From the NCBI RefSeq assembly GCF_003148765.1, contig NZ_QGGV01000003.1:430171-494170 (forward strand): DNA of 64,000 bases. Reading direction: 5' to 3'. The notes below the pieces were generated by a model. The model made no database searches and was not told where the DNA came from. It saw only the letters and a program-made list of their open reading frames with translations. Below are positions 8,693-18,596 of this stretch, piece by piece. Made by a program: the position numbers and the translations under genes. Origin of the DNA: Silicimonas algicola. GTDB taxonomy: Bacteria; Pseudomonadota; Alphaproteobacteria; Rhodobacterales; Rhodobacteraceae. Each line of letters begins with the position of its first letter. Positions within the stretch are counted from its first letter, which is position 1.

Positions 8693-9855
8693 TTCACGCC
8701 GTCCAGCGCCGCGTCGAAGGCCTGAAGCAGCGCCGTCTCGGGCTCGCAACCGACCGACACGCGGAAGAAGCCCTCGCTGATGCCAAGGGCCGCCCGGCCC
8801 TCTGGCGTCAGCGCGCGGTGCGACGACGACGCAGGATGGCTGAGCGTCGTCCCCACGTCTCCGAGCGTCGGAGCGAAAGCGACCTGATCCAGGGCGCGCA
8901 CGAAGCGGTTCGCTGCCTCGCGACCCCCGTCTAGCTCGAAGCTCACCATGTTCCCCGGACGTCCGTTCAGAAGCCCCGCGACCCGGTTGTGGTCGGGATG
9001 GTCCCGCCGTCCGGGATAGAGCACCCGCCGCACGCCCCCGACCTCGGCCAGCCGGTCGGCCAGCGCCGCCGCCGTCGCCTCGGCCCGCGCGAAACGCATG
9101 TCGAAGGTATAGAGCCCCCGCTCGGCCAGCCAGCAATCGAAGGGCGACGGCGTCAGGCCAAGCGTCACCGCGAAGACCCGCATCCGCTGCGTCAGGTCGG
9201 GCGTGCGTCCGACCACATAGCCGAGCGTCGCATCCGAATGTCCCGCGAGGAGTTTCGTCACCGAGTGGATCACGATGTCCGCGCCAAAATCGAAGGGCTT
9301 GACGGCGGCGGGCGTGGTGAAGGTGTTGTCGACCGCGACGAGGATCCCCCGCGCGCGCGCCATCGCGATGATCGCGTGCAGATCCGCGACCCGCACCGTC
9401 GGGTTCGACACAACCTCGACAAGGATCATCTTCGTCTCGGGCCGGATCGCCGCCTCGAAGGCCGCCGCATCGGTCGGATCGGCCAGCGACGTCGCGATGC
9501 CGAGGCGCGGCAGATCCTCCTTCATCATCCGCAGCGACCGCCCGTAAAGCTGGTCGGCGCCAAGCGCATGGTCGCCCGCCGTGAGCAGGCCGAACAGCGC
9601 CGCACCCACCGCCGCCATGCCGGACCCGGTGACGATCCCGCCGTCTGCCCCCTCCATCCGGTCGATCAGGCCCGCCAGCACCTCGGCGTTCGGATGCCCC
9701 TCGCGCGCATAGGTGAAGCCTTTCGCGCCCCCCTCGTACTGCGCATCCAGCTCGTCGGGGTCGGCGCTGGCATAGACCACGGACGGCTGGATCGGCGTGA
9801 CGACGGGGCGGCTGACCGAAGACGGCCAGCCCGCGCGCAGCAGGCGGTCGGTCAA
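8689..9855 (-). CDS. Cys/Met-metabolism PLP-dependent enzyme (cystathionine gamma-synthase family)
   Basis: Fold-type I PLP enzyme of 388 residues in the trans-sulfuration family (cystathionine gamma-synthase, beta-lyase, methionine gamma-lyase). The PLP lysine is Lys201 in [12 protein letters not shown], with the cofactor-binding GSGMAAV (77-83), [12 protein letters not shown] and VDNTFTTP motifs. The usual N-terminal YSRxxNPT motif appears as YAREGHPN, so the exact reaction cannot be assigned. The likely start is a TTG overlapping the stop of the preceding gene (TTGA), with GGAGA upstream. It is the last gene of a coupled yicC-gmk-hexapeptide-PLP operon. Confidence 0.85.
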   Translation of the reverse strand: MTDRLLRAGWPSSVSRPVVTPIQPSVVYASADPDELDAQYEGGAKGFTYAREGHPNAEVLAGLIDRMEGADGGIVTGSGMAAVGAALFGLLTAGDHALGADQLYGRSLRMMKEDLPRLGIATSLADPTDAAAFEAAIRPETKMILVEVVSNPTVRVADLHAIIAMARARGILVAVDNTFTTPAAVKPFDFGADIVIHSVTKLLAGHSDATLGYVVGRTPDLTQRMRVFAVTLGLTPSPFDCWLAERGLYTFDMRFARAEATAAALADRLAEVGGVRRVLYPGRRDHPDHNRVAGLLNGRPGNMVSFELDGGREAANRFVRALDQVAFAPTLGDVGTTLSHPASSSHRALTPEGRAALGISEGFFRVSVGCEPETALLQAFDAALDGVN

Positions 9856-10394
9856 AGCTCGGTCTCCGGGATCTCGCGCAACCCCTCGCGGTACTGCGCG
9901 ATCCGCTTCTGGTAATGCTCGGCCGCGAAGCGCGCGCCTTTCAGATGCGCCTCCGTCACCTCGCCCTTCACCCGGCCGGGGATCCCGAGGACGAAACTGT
10001 TGTCCGGGATGTCCTTGCCTTCCGTCACGATGGCCCCTGCCCCGATCAGGCAATTCTTCCCGATCCGCGCGCCGTTCAGGATCGTGGCCCCCATGCCGAT
10101 CAGGCTGCCGTCGCCGATGGTGCAGCCGTGGAGCATCACCTTGTGGCCAACGGTCACGTTGCGGCCGAGCGTGCAGGGAAAGCCCATGTCGGTGTGGATG
10201 ACCACGTTCTCCTGCACGTTCGAGCCTTCGCCCAGAATGATCGGCTCGTTGTCGCCGCGCAGCGTCGAGCCGAACCAGACCGAGCAGCCCGAGTTCAGGA
10301 TCACCGTGCCGATCACGTTGGCGTCGGGCGCGATCCACCAGTTGCCGTCGTCGGGCACCACCGGACGGCGGTCGCCGAGTGCGTAGAGCGTCAT
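9852..10394 (-). CDS. Gamma-carbonic anhydrase-like hexapeptide-repeat protein
   Basis: Left-handed beta-helix protein of 180 residues (PaaY/YrdA/CaiE group). Hexapeptide repeats run from about 30 to 140, with the metal-binding histidines of gamma-carbonic anhydrases in VVIHTD and VGHKVMLHG. These proteins form trimers in the cytoplasm; some are carbonic anhydrases or thioesterases, but many have no known activity. The ATG overlaps the gmk stop (ATGA) and has a GGAGG ribosome binding site. Its own stop overlaps the start of the PLP enzyme. Confidence 0.9.
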   Translation of the reverse strand: MTLYALGDRRPVVPDDGNWWIAPDANVIGTVILNSGCSVWFGSTLRGDNEPIILGEGSNVQENVVIHTDMGFPCTLGRNVTVGHKVMLHGCTIGDGSLIGMGATILNGARIGKNCLIGAGAIVTEGKDIPDNSFVLGIPGRVKGEVTEAHLKGARFAAEHYQKRIAQYREGLREIPETEL

Positions 10395-11029
10395 GCGCCC
10401 TCCTCGAATTCGGTTTGAAGGGTGCGGACGTGATCCACCAGCCAGGGCTGCTGGCTCGCACGAAGCCTCTCGGCGGTGACGATGGTCCGCAACTGCCCCT
10501 CGGTCCGGTCGAGGTCGTCGTTGACGAGGACGTAGGAATAGCCGTCCCAGTGGCTGATTTCGTCCCAAGACCGCTGCATCCGCCGCGCGATCACCTCGGG
10601 GCCGTCCTGCCCCCGGCTTTCCAGCCTTGCGCGAAGCTCGGGGATCGAGGGCGGAAGCAGGAAGATCGACAGGACGTGACTGGCCAGCGCGCTCTTCTGG
10701 ATCTGCTGCGCGCCCTGCCAATCGATGTCGAAAAGGACGTCGGCTCCCTCCTCGATGGCCTCGCGCACGGGCGCGGCCGGCGAGCCGTAGAAGTTGCCGA
10801 AGACATGGGCGTGCTCCAGCATCTCCTTGTCCTTGACCATCCGCTTGAAGCGCACGTCGTCGACGAAGTGATAATCCGTCCCGTCCACCTCGCCCTCGCG
10901 CGCCGGGCGCGTCGTGGCGCTGACCGAAAACCGGATGCCCGGATCCCAGTCCCGCAGCCGCCGCGCCAGCGTCGACTTGCCTGCCCCCGAGGGCGACGAC
11001 AGGATGATGAGGAGACCTCGGCGTTTCAT
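10391..11029 (-). CDS. gmk: Guanylate kinase
   Basis: Enzyme of 212 residues converting GMP and ATP to GDP and ADP, essential for guanine nucleotide supply. It shows the P-loop [10 protein letters not shown] (about 10-19), the GMP-binding signature with [21 protein letters not shown] (here split as [11 protein letters not shown] and DGTDYHF) and the IDWQGAQQI segment. Length is normal for the family. Its start overlaps the yicC stop by ATGA and its stop overlaps the next gene, so the operon is tightly coupled. yicC next to gmk is a widespread order. Confidence 0.96.
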   Translation of the reverse strand: MKRRGLLIILSSPSGAGKSTLARRLRDWDPGIRFSVSATTRPAREGEVDGTDYHFVDDVRFKRMVKDKEMLEHAHVFGNFYGSPAAPVREAIEEGADVLFDIDWQGAQQIQKSALASHVLSIFLLPPSIPELRARLESRGQDGPEVIARRMQRSWDEISHWDGYSYVLVNDDLDRTEGQLRTIVTAERLRASQQPWLVDHVRTLQTEFEEGA

Positions 11030-11916
11030 TCGATGTTCTGAACCTGCTCGCGCATCTGGTCGATGACGGCCTTCAGGTCAAGCCCGATGGAGGTCAGCGG
11101 CGTGGACTGGCTTTTCGAGCAGAGCGTGTTGGCCTCGCGGTTGAACTCCTGCATCAGGAAGTCGAACTTGCGGCCCACGGGACCGGCCTCGGCCAGAAGC
11201 GCGCGCGCCGCCGCGACATGCGCGGCCAGACGGTCCAACTCCTCGGTCACGTCGGTCTTCAGCGCGATCAGCGCCATCTCCTGCATCATCCGCGCCTCGT
11301 CGGGCACCTCGGTCTGCTCCAGCAGCCGCGACAGCGCCTTTTCCAGACCCGAGCGCAGCAGCGCCTCGCGCTCGCCCGCCATCCCGCGCGCGTCGGCGGC
11401 CAGCGCCTCGACCCGGCCGACCTGGATGGACAGCACCTCTGCCGTCGCGGCGCCCTCGCGCGCGCGGTCGCCCTCGAAGGCGTCGAGGCATTGCGCGACG
11501 CTCGCCACCAGAACCGACTTCAGCGCCTCGATGTCGTCCTCCGCCTCGCCCTCCGAGGTCTCGACGACGCCGCGCATTTGCGCGATATCAGCCGCCGACA
11601 TGGGGGCAAGCTCGACGCCGACCCGTTCGGCCGCCTGCCTGACATCGGCCAGCATCGCGAGGGCCGCCGTCAGCCCCTCGGGACTGAGCCGGGTCCGCGC
11701 CACCGTCTCCTCGCGCGCCAGCCGCAGGTTCACCGTGACGTTGCCGCGCGCCAGCCTGGCCTGAAGCAACTTGCGGATCTCGGGCTCCAGACCGTCGACC
11801 CAGTCGGGCACCCGGATCCGAAGTTCGAGGCCCCGCCCGTTCACCGACCGGATGTCCGCCGTCCAGGTCCAGCCGCGCTCGCGGCCGCGCACCGAGGCGA
11901 AGCCGGTCATCGACAT
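11026..11916 (-). CDS. yicC: YicC family endoribonuclease-like protein
   Basis: Protein of 296 residues with the YicC_N domain (from [11 protein letters not shown] to about 160) and the C-terminal DUF1732 domain with the signature [20 protein letters not shown] near 245-265. YicC proteins are linked to RNA turnover (E. coli YicC promotes decay of the small RNA RyhB). The start chosen is the ATG with AGGAG five bases upstream; another ATG 12 codons earlier has no ribosome binding site. The coding frame stays open further upstream, but that part does not resemble YicC. Confidence 0.93.
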   Translation of the reverse strand: MSMTGFASVRGRERGWTWTADIRSVNGRGLELRIRVPDWVDGLEPEIRKLLQARLARGNVTVNLRLAREETVARTRLSPEGLTAALAMLADVRQAAERVGVELAPMSAADIAQMRGVVETSEGEAEDDIEALKSVLVASVAQCLDAFEGDRAREGAATAEVLSIQVGRVEALAADARGMAGEREALLRSGLEKALSRLLEQTEVPDEARMMQEMALIALKTDVTEELDRLAAHVAAARALLAEAGPVGRKFDFLMQEFNREANTLCSKSQSTPLTSIGLDLKAVIDQMREQVQNIE

Positions 11917-12078
11917 GAGGCTCCTGCCGTGCGGCCCCGTCGTCTTGCCCATGTCGTTAACCTTCCATTCAGAATTCAGCAGCCTTTGCGGCGCGTTTGT
12001 GGCAGAATTTGGATGGTGGTGAAAGAGAGGCGACGGCGACTCCGCAAGGGGACAGGCCGCTGCGGTGGAGGATCGACG

Positions 12079-12822
12079 ATGACAACGGACATGGACCGTG
12101 GACCGAACGTGGTGACGCTGGAAGCTGCGCGCCCGCGCCCGCTCCTGCCCGCCCTGGCGAAGATCGAAGGCTATTGGGAGCAGGTCCGCGCCCGCCGTCT
12201 CGTCCCGTCGCGCTGCGAGATCGACCCGAGGGGGCTCGAGGGCGTCCTCGCGCACGCCTTCATCCTCGAACGCATCGCCGGCGGTCTTGCCCGCTTCCGC
12301 ATCGCAGGCTCGCACCTTGCCGACCTCGCCGGCCTCGAACTGCGCCAGATGCCGGTCTCGGCGCTGTTCCTCCCTGCCTCGCGCGAGATCCTGTCCGAAG
12401 CCTTGACGGCGGTCTTCGAGGAGCCCGCGGCGATCCGCATGACCCTCACCTCTCCCGCAGGCTTCGGTCGCGAGGCGCTCGAGGGCGAGATGACGCTCCT
12501 CCCGCTCCGTTCCGACCTCGGCGACATCGACCGCGTCCTGGGTGGCCTCGTACTCACGGGCCGCACCGGCCGCACACCACGCCGGCTCGAGATCACCGGC
12601 CAGACGCGCCGGTCCCTCGTCGGCTACGCCGGCCCGGCGCACCTGGGCGAGGCTCTCTTCGGGAGCCCACAGCCTGCCCCTAAACCGACGGAAATCAAGC
12701 GAAATAAGCCGTCTGAACCGGTCACGCGCATGACTCGAAAGGTCGCGCCAGCCAACGCCGCCTCCGGTCCCGCCGGCCGCACCGTGCGGCCTTGGTTACG
12801 TCTCGTCGTGGATAACGTCTAA
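12079..12822 (+). CDS. PAS domain-containing protein (PAS_5 type)
   Basis: Protein of 247 residues with a PAS_5-like domain (about 20-165), a family largely confined to Rhodobacterales and relatives. The typical features are [22 protein letters not shown] near the start, here seen as YWEQVRARR and PSRCEIDPRGLE, followed by RFRIAGSHLADLAGLELR. The C-terminal 80 residues are rich in Pro, Arg and Lys and look disordered. No output domain is visible. GGAGG lies eight bases before the ATG. It is divergent from yicC and followed in the same direction by an HWE kinase, so a shared signalling role is possible but unproven. Confidence 0.85.
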   Translation: MTTDMDRGPNVVTLEAARPRPLLPALAKIEGYWEQVRARRLVPSRCEIDPRGLEGVLAHAFILERIAGGLARFRIAGSHLADLAGLELRQMPVSALFLPASREILSEALTAVFEEPAAIRMTLTSPAGFGREALEGEMTLLPLRSDLGDIDRVLGGLVLTGRTGRTPRRLEITGQTRRSLVGYAGPAHLGEALFGSPQPAPKPTEIKRNKPSEPVTRMTRKVAPANAASGPAGRTVRPWLRLVVDNV

Positions 12823-12906
12823 GTCTCGCAATCCGATGGCGTCTGTGCCAGAATCACTTATAACGACGAACGCGCAACCGGATGGCCCAGACACGTTCCG
12901 CGACTG

Positions 12907-14010
12907 ATGCTCGACGAAAACCTGACTTTTCTGCGCGGCGGCGGAGCTTCCGCGGACCGCATCGCTGAGATCGATTGGGCTGCGACGCCGCTCGGTCCGA
13001 TTTCCGCGTGGCCGGCCGTCCTGCGGATCTCGATCTCCAACATGCTGAACTCCGCCTTCCCGAAGTGCCTCTGCTGGGGTGACGAGAAGACGATGATCTA
13101 CAACGACGCCTTCGTGCCGATCCTCGGAAACAAGCACCCCTGCATGGGCCAGCCGTTCCTCGACGCCTGGACCGAGGCGGCCGACATGCTGAAGCCGATC
13201 GTCGACAAGGCCTACTCCGGCGAGTCGGTCTATATCGAGGACTTCCACATCGTCACCACGCGCTCGGGCGCGGCCGAGGATGCGTATTTCACCTTCTGCT
13301 ACAGCCCTCTGCGCGACGAGCACGGGACGGTCCGCGGCATGCTCGACACCGTGATAGAGACGACCTCCACCGTCCATGCGCGCGAACTCTCGACGCTCCG
13401 CAACCGCGAGCTTGTCCACCGCGCGCGCAACGTCTACGCGCTGGTCTCCTCGCTGATCTCCCAGACCTTCCGCAGTGCCGCCTCGGTCGAGGACGCGCAG
13501 GACCGCATCCAGAAGCGCATCCGCGCGCTCGTGGCCGCGCAGGACGTCCTGGTCGAAGCCAAGTCAGTCAACGGGTCCATCGCCGACATCGCGCGCCGCG
13601 CGCTGTCGCCCTTCCTGCTCGAGGATGGGCCCGCCATCCGCATCGACGGGCCGGACATCGGCCTTGGCCGCGAACAGCTGACGGCCCTCAGCCTTGCCTT
13701 GCACGAGCTTGCGACGAATTCGGTCAAGTACGGCGCCCTTGGCGACCGCAAGGGATACGTCGAGCTTCAGTGGCAGTTGCAGGGCAACGACTTTCGGCTG
13801 ACCTGGCGCGAATCGGACGGTCCCCTCGTCGCGAAGCCCGGAAGCCGGGGCTTCGGCAGCGCGATCATCCAGTACGCGCTCCCCGAAGCCTTCAGCGGCA
13901 CGGTCGAGGTCGACTACGCCCCGACCGGCTTCACCCTCGCCCTCACGGCTCCCGCCGACCGTCTTCGGGCGGACGAACGGACGGCCGAGGAACTGCTCCT
14001 TCCCTTCTGA
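12907..14010 (+). CDS. PAS-HWE family sensor histidine kinase
   Basis: Soluble kinase of 367 residues. An N-terminal PAS/GAF-like sensor (about 10-155) starts with the EIDWAATPLGP motif often seen in such alphaproteobacterial sensors. The HWE_HK dimerisation region has the phosphorylated His171 in RELVHRARN, then the ATPase domain with the N box LALHELATNSVKYGAL and the WRESDGP segment (W-x-E) that gives the family its name. HWE kinases often act in the general stress response (PhyR) or light signalling. No partner regulator is adjacent. No membrane segment is seen, so it senses a cytoplasmic signal. Confidence 0.92.
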   Translation: MLDENLTFLRGGGASADRIAEIDWAATPLGPISAWPAVLRISISNMLNSAFPKCLCWGDEKTMIYNDAFVPILGNKHPCMGQPFLDAWTEAADMLKPIVDKAYSGESVYIEDFHIVTTRSGAAEDAYFTFCYSPLRDEHGTVRGMLDTVIETTSTVHARELSTLRNRELVHRARNVYALVSSLISQTFRSAASVEDAQDRIQKRIRALVAAQDVLVEAKSVNGSIADIARRALSPFLLEDGPAIRIDGPDIGLGREQLTALSLALHELATNSVKYGALGDRKGYVELQWQLQGNDFRLTWRESDGPLVAKPGSRGFGSAIIQYALPEAFSGTVEVDYAPTGFTLALTAPADRLRADERTAEELLLPF

Positions 14011-14061
14011 GCCTGACGCGACCGTCCCCGCGACATATCGCAGAGACGATCCCCAGCAAAA

Positions 14062-15432
14062 TCAGCCGACCGCGACCTGGGCCGAGCCGGAGCGCCGCGC
14101 CGACAGCTCCTCGGCCACCAGGAACGCAAGCTCCAGTGCCTGGCTGGCGTTCAGACGCGGGTCGCAGGCGGTGTGATAGCGGTCCGACAGATCCTCGTCC
14201 GTCACCGCGCGCACGCCGCCGGTGCACTCCGTCACGTCCTGACCCGTCATCTCGAAATGGACGCCGCCCGGGATCGTGCCTTCCGCGCCGTGGACCTGGA
14301 AGAACTCGCGCACTTCGCGCAGCACGCTCTCGAACGGCCGGGTCTTGTAGCCGGACGAGGACTTGATCGTATTGCCGTGCATCGGGTCGCAGGACCACAC
14401 GACGTTGGCGCCTTCCTCGCGCACGGCCTTGACCAGCCGAGGCAGATGCTCGCCCACCTTGCCCGCGCCGAACCGCGCGATCAGCGTCAGCCGCCCGGCC
14501 TCGTTCTCGGGGTTCAGCTTCGCCATCAGCACCTTCAGGTCGTCCGCCGTCGTGGTCGGCCCGCACTTCAGCCCGATCGGATTGAGGACGCCCCGGCAGA
14601 ACTCGACATGCGCGCCGTCCGGCTGCCGCGTGCGGTCGCCGATCCAGATCATGTGACCCGAACCCGCCAGCCACTTGCCTGAGGTGGAATCGACCCGCGT
14701 CAGGGCCTCCTCGTACTCCAGCAGCAGGGCCTCGTGGCTCGTGTAGAAATCCACGGTGTGCAGCTCGTGGTTGGTCTCGCCCGTCATGCCGGCCGCCGTC
14801 ATGAAGTCCAGCGTGTCCTGCAGCCGGTTCGCCATGTCGCGATACTTCTCGGCCTCATCCGTGTCGGTGAAGCCAAGCGTCCACGAGTGGACCCGGTGAA
14901 CATCCGCGAAACCGCCCGTCGAGAAGGCGCGCAGAAGGTTCAGCGTCGCCGCCGCCTGAAGATAAGCCTGCAGCATCTTCGTGGGGTTCGGCGCCCGAGC
15001 GGCTTCGGTGAAGTCCAGCTCGTTGACGATGTCGCCCCGGTAGGACGGCAGCTCGATCCCGTTCACCGTCTCGGTCGCGGCGGACCGCGGCTTGGCGAAC
15101 TGGCCCGCCATCCGGCCGACCTTCACCACAGGCACCTTGGCGCCATAGGTCAGGACCATCGCCATCTGAAGCATGACCTTGAATGTGTCGCGGATGTTGT
15201 CCGCGGCGAACTCGGCGAAGCTCTCGGCGCAGTCTCCGCCCTGCAATAGAAACGCCTCGCCCCGCGACGCGGCGCCCAGCTTTTTCTTCAGCGACCGCGC
15301 CTCGCCCGCAAAGACAAGCGGCGGATACTTGGCAAGCTGCGCCTCGACCGTCCCCAGCGCCTGCGCGTCGGGATAATCGGGCATCTGCACCCTGGGCTTG
15401 GATCTCCACCCGGATTTCTGCCAATCGCTCAT
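14062..15432 (-). CDS. Class II 3-deoxy-7-phosphoheptulonate (DAHP) synthase
   Basis: First enzyme of the shikimate pathway, joining phosphoenolpyruvate and erythrose 4-phosphate; 456 residues, the usual size of the plant-like class II form. Recognised segments include the start [19 protein letters not shown] (shown as KSGWRS and QMPDYPD), [12 protein letters not shown] with its metal-binding Cys, [20 protein letters not shown], and [10 protein letters not shown]. It ends in [18 protein letters not shown]-like sequence. The ATG at the right edge begins MSDWQKS. It is convergent with the HWE kinase and divergent from the GlxA-type regulator. Confidence 0.95.
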   Translation of the reverse strand: MSDWQKSGWRSKPRVQMPDYPDAQALGTVEAQLAKYPPLVFAGEARSLKKKLGAASRGEAFLLQGGDCAESFAEFAADNIRDTFKVMLQMAMVLTYGAKVPVVKVGRMAGQFAKPRSAATETVNGIELPSYRGDIVNELDFTEAARAPNPTKMLQAYLQAAATLNLLRAFSTGGFADVHRVHSWTLGFTDTDEAEKYRDMANRLQDTLDFMTAAGMTGETNHELHTVDFYTSHEALLLEYEEALTRVDSTSGKWLAGSGHMIWIGDRTRQPDGAHVEFCRGVLNPIGLKCGPTTTADDLKVLMAKLNPENEAGRLTLIARFGAGKVGEHLPRLVKAVREEGANVVWSCDPMHGNTIKSSSGYKTRPFESVLREVREFFQVHGAEGTIPGGVHFEMTGQDVTECTGGVRAVTDEDLSDRYHTACDPRLNASQALELAFLVAEELSARRSGSAQVAVG

Positions 15433-15611
15433 CGTCCTGTCCTCTTCGGGCCTTGAATGCGAGGCCGCGTTATATCCCCCTGCGGAAGGCTTGAAAACCG
15501 CAGAAGCGTCACGGTGCGCGACAGGGGTCTTTCCCCGCACCTTGCCCCGGGCCCTGCTTTCGTGTTGTGTCGACACGGTTCGACGACAGGGTTGGAGGAA
15601 CGGGACGCGAC

Positions 15612-16616
15612 ATGGCCGAGACTGCGGTGCAGACGATCAAGGTCAAGGTACCCGAGACCCCGCGAAGCTTCGTCTTCGTGCTTCTCGACCGCTTCACGCT
15701 CCTGTCCTACGCCTGCGCCATCGAGGCGCTGAGGATCGCCAACCGAATGGCCGGGGCCGATCTCTATGAATGGCGTTCGGTCGGCGAGGGCGGCGGCGTC
15801 ATCGCCTGCTCGGCTGGCACGGCCTTCCAGCTCGACGGTCCCCTGGGCGAGACCGTCCGCGACGAGGTCATCGTGATCTGCGGCGGCATCGACGTGGCGG
15901 CCGCGACGACCAAACCGCTTCTCAACTGGCTCCGGCGCGAGGCACGGCGCGGCAACACCATCGGCGGTCTTTGCACGGCGGCCTTCACGCTGGCCCGCGC
16001 GGGGCTTCTCGACGGGCGGAAGGCCACGATCCACTGGGAGAATCAGGACAGCTTCCTCGAGGAATTCGAGGAGGTGAAGCTGACGAAGTCCGTCTTCACC
16101 GTCGACGGCAAGACCTTCACCACGGCGGGCGGCACCTCGTCCATCGACCTGATGTTGAAGATCATCGCCGACGACCACGGCGAGGAACTGGCGGGCGCCG
16201 TCGCCGACCAGCTCATCTACACGACCATCCGCACCGACCAGGACACGCAGCGCCTGTCGGTGCCCACGCGCATCGGCGTGCGGCACCCTAAGCTCGCGCA
16301 AGTCATCCACATGATGGAATCGGCCATCGAGGAACCGCGCTCGCCCGCGCTTCTGGCCCGCGACGTCGGCATGTCCACGCGTCAACTCGAGCGCCTGTTC
16401 CGCCGCTACCTGAATCGCAGCCCCAAGCGCTATTACATGGAACTGAGGCTTCAGAAGGCCCGCAACCTGCTCATGCAGACCGACATGAGCGTCATCAACG
16501 TGGCGCTCGCCTGCGGCTTCTCCTCGCCCTCGCACTTCTCCAAGTGTTACCGCGCCCAATACAACACCACGCCCTACCGCGAGCGCGGCACGCAGTCCGC
16601 AAGGCTCGCGATCTGA
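15612..16616 (+). CDS. GlxA family transcriptional regulator (DJ-1/PfpI-like plus AraC HTH)
   Basis: Regulator of 334 residues. A DJ-1/PfpI-type amidase-like domain (about 18-185) includes the elbow [18 protein letters not shown] and the IHWE segment; a C-terminal AraC-type helix-turn-helix pair (about 220-325) has [19 protein letters not shown] and [15 protein letters not shown]. Members control carnitine, choline, glycine betaine or amino-acid catabolism, but the target here is unknown. I use the ATG of MAETAV; a GTG 15 codons upstream is also open. GGAGGA is 11 bases before the ATG, slightly far. The gene is divergent from DAHP synthase, sharing a promoter region of about 180 bases. Confidence 0.9.
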   Translation: MAETAVQTIKVKVPETPRSFVFVLLDRFTLLSYACAIEALRIANRMAGADLYEWRSVGEGGGVIACSAGTAFQLDGPLGETVRDEVIVICGGIDVAAATTKPLLNWLRREARRGNTIGGLCTAAFTLARAGLLDGRKATIHWENQDSFLEEFEEVKLTKSVFTVDGKTFTTAGGTSSIDLMLKIIADDHGEELAGAVADQLIYTTIRTDQDTQRLSVPTRIGVRHPKLAQVIHMMESAIEEPRSPALLARDVGMSTRQLERLFRRYLNRSPKRYYMELRLQKARNLLMQTDMSVINVALACGFSSPSHFSKCYRAQYNTTPYRERGTQSARLAI

Positions 16617-17287
16617 TCGAGGCCCGCCTTCGCGCGACGATCGCGGCGCGCCTGCCGCTCGCGCACGTGGCAGAACGGCCCGACCTCCTGCGCCATACAC
16701 CCCATCCCGGCAGCGGCCTCGCCGCCATCGCCCGCGCCGCCCGCTCCGACGCCGCCCCCTACTGGGCGCACCTCTGGCCCGGTGGTGCCGCGCTGATCCT
16801 CCACCTCCAGCGCCACCCCGAGACGGTCGCGGGCCAAAGCGTCCTCGACCTCGGCGCGGGCGCGGGGCTCGTGGGCATCGCCGCCGCCCGCGCCGGCGCC
16901 TCCCACGTCACCGCCTCCGACATCGACCCCCTCGCCCGCCTCGTCGCCGCCATGAACGCCGAGGCGAACGGCACGCCCCTCGCCCTCGCCGGCGACCTCC
17001 TCGACGGCCCCGCCCCCGACGCGCAGGTGATCCTCGCCGGCGACGTCTTCTACAGCGCCGCCCTCGCTACCCGCGTCCTCCCCTTCCTCCACCGCTGCCA
17101 CGCCCGGGGCGCCCGCATCCTCGTCGGAGACCTCGGCCGCGCCCACCTCCCGCGCGCCGGCTTCGACGCCCTCGCGACCTATCCCGTCCGCGACCTGGGC
17201 GACCCGCCGGGGGCGACCCGCGACGGTGTCGTCCTCGTCCCTTCCCGCGACGGTTTCGGCATGGAACTTCCCCGCGACCGGCCCTAG
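16544..17287 (+). CDS. Class I SAM-dependent methyltransferase (ETFB-lysine methyltransferase-like)
   Basis: Rossmann-fold methyltransferase. Motif I is seen in VLDLGAGAGLVGIAAARAGA, the acidic ribose contact in ASDIDPLA, and a post-motif segment in ILAGDVFYS. The arrangement resembles the Methyltransferase_16/ETFB lysine methyltransferase group, which modifies electron-transfer flavoprotein; substrate here is inferred only. The start is uncertain: the frame opens at a GTG inside the regulator gene (overlap 73 bases), the next in-frame GTG (16667) would cut into sequence that looks homologous, and a CTG at 16613 is also possible. Codon use is strongly C-biased. The stop lies just before the MFS gene. 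Confidence 0.75.
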   Translation: MLPRPIQHHALPRARHAVRKARDLIEARLRATIAARLPLAHVAERPDLLRHTPHPGSGLAAIARAARSDAAPYWAHLWPGGAALILHLQRHPETVAGQSVLDLGAGAGLVGIAAARAGASHVTASDIDPLARLVAAMNAEANGTPLALAGDLLDGPAPDAQVILAGDVFYSAALATRVLPFLHRCHARGARILVGDLGRAHLPRAGFDALATYPVRDLGDPPGATRDGVVLVPSRDGFGMELPRDRP

Positions 17288-17297
17288 CGTCGCCGGC

Positions 17298-18512
17298 ATG
17301 GAACTCTCCGAGCACGACAGCCGCTATTCCTGGACCCGCCTCGCCATCAGCCTCGGCCTCTCGGTCGTGGGCAACGTCGGCATGTGGGCCGTCATCGTCA
17401 TCCTGCCCGCGCTCCAGGCCGAGTTCGACATCAGCCGCGCCGGAGCCTCCCTGCCTTACACCGCCACAATGGCGGGCTTCGCGGCGGGCAACTTCTTTCT
17501 CGGCCGCGCCGTCGACCGCTTCGGCATCTCGACCGTCCTCGCCGCGGCGGGCGCAGCCCTCTCGGCAGGCTTCGCGCTCTCCGCCCTCGCCCCCTCGCTC
17601 CTCGGCGTCACGCTGATCCACGCGCTTCTCGGCTTTGGCGCCTCGGCCAGCTTCGCGCCGCTCATGGCCGACATCTCGCACTGGTTCCTCAAGCGCCGCG
17701 GCCTCGCCCTCGCCATCGCGGCCAGCGGCAACTACGCCAGCGGCGCTGCCTGGTCGCCCGTCATCGCCTGGATCATGATCGACCACGGCTGGCGCGGCGC
17801 CTACCTCGCCATCGCGCTGACCGTCGCCGTCGTGATGATCCCCGGCGCGCTTCTCCTCCGCCGCCGCATCGACGCCGCGACGACGGCCCGCGCCGCGACC
17901 GACGCCGCCTCCCGCGCCCGTTCCGTCGCCCTCTCGCCCCGCGCGCTCCAGGCGCTTCTGATGCTTGCGGGCGTCGGCTGCTGCGTCGCGATGTCGATGC
18001 CCCAGGTCCACATCGTGGCGCTGTGCATCGACCGCGGCTTCGGCGCGGCGGCCGGGGCCGAGATGCTGTCCCTCATGCTTCTGGGCGGCGTCGTCTCGCG
18101 CCTGACCTTCGGCGCGCTCGCCGACCGTCTCGGAGGCCTCCGCACCCTCCTCCTCGGCGGCACTCTCCAGATGCTGGCGCTTGCGCTGTTCCTGATCGAA
18201 GGCAACCGGACAAGCCTTTCGCTCGTCTCGCTTATCTTCGGCCTGTCGCAGGGCGGGATCGTGCCCTCGTATGCCATCATCATCCGCGAGTACCTGCCGC
18301 CCGCCGAGGCCGGACGCCGCGTCGGCGCGGTCATCGCCGCCACCATCGTCGGCATGGCGCTCGGCGGCTGGATGACGGGCTGGCTCTACGACCAGACCGG
18401 CAGCTACGCGCTCTCGATCTGGAACGGCATCGGCTGGAACCTCCTCAACGTGGGCATCGTGGCCGCACTCCTTCTCAGGATGGGCTCAGGCCCGAGGCTT
18501 CGCGCCGCCTGA
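17298..18512 (+). CDS. MFS transporter
   Basis: Major facilitator superfamily permease of 404 residues with about 12 hydrophobic segments. The loop 2-3 motif appears as LGRAVDRFG (near 70-80) and its second-half counterpart as GALADRLGGLR (near 275). Resembles the monocarboxylate/oxalate-formate-like CynX and YbfB groups, but the substrate cannot be told. It begins at ATG of MELSEHDSRYSW, 10 bases after the methyltransferase stop, so the two may be cotranscribed. It is convergent with ypfJ, with a hairpin between them. Confidence 0.88.
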   Translation: MELSEHDSRYSWTRLAISLGLSVVGNVGMWAVIVILPALQAEFDISRAGASLPYTATMAGFAAGNFFLGRAVDRFGISTVLAAAGAALSAGFALSALAPSLLGVTLIHALLGFGASASFAPLMADISHWFLKRRGLALAIAASGNYASGAAWSPVIAWIMIDHGWRGAYLAIALTVAVVMIPGALLLRRRIDAATTARAATDAASRARSVALSPRALQALLMLAGVGCCVAMSMPQVHIVALCIDRGFGAAAGAEMLSLMLLGGVVSRLTFGALADRLGGLRTLLLGGTLQMLALALFLIEGNRTSLSLVSLIFGLSQGGIVPSYAIIIREYLPPAEAGRRVGAVIAATIVGMALGGWMTGWLYDQTGSYALSIWNGIGWNLLNVGIVAALLLRMGSGPRLRAA

Positions 18513-18535
18513 CCTTCATCTTGCCTGAAGTACGC

Positions 18536-18563
18536 AAAAGGGCCGCCGCGTCAGCGGCGGCCC
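18536..18563 (-). terminator. Intrinsic terminator, T-run on the minus strand
   Basis: A perfect 10-bp GC stem (18540-18549 with 18554-18563) and a GTCA loop. Four adenines precede it on the plus strand, so the uridine tract (TTTT) is on the minus strand, 34 bases downstream of the ypfJ stop. It may act on the MFS transcript as a hairpin too, but without a T-run. Confidence 0.7.
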
Positions 18564-18596
18564 GCCCCGCGACCCGCGCCAGCCGGGCGTAAGGCC

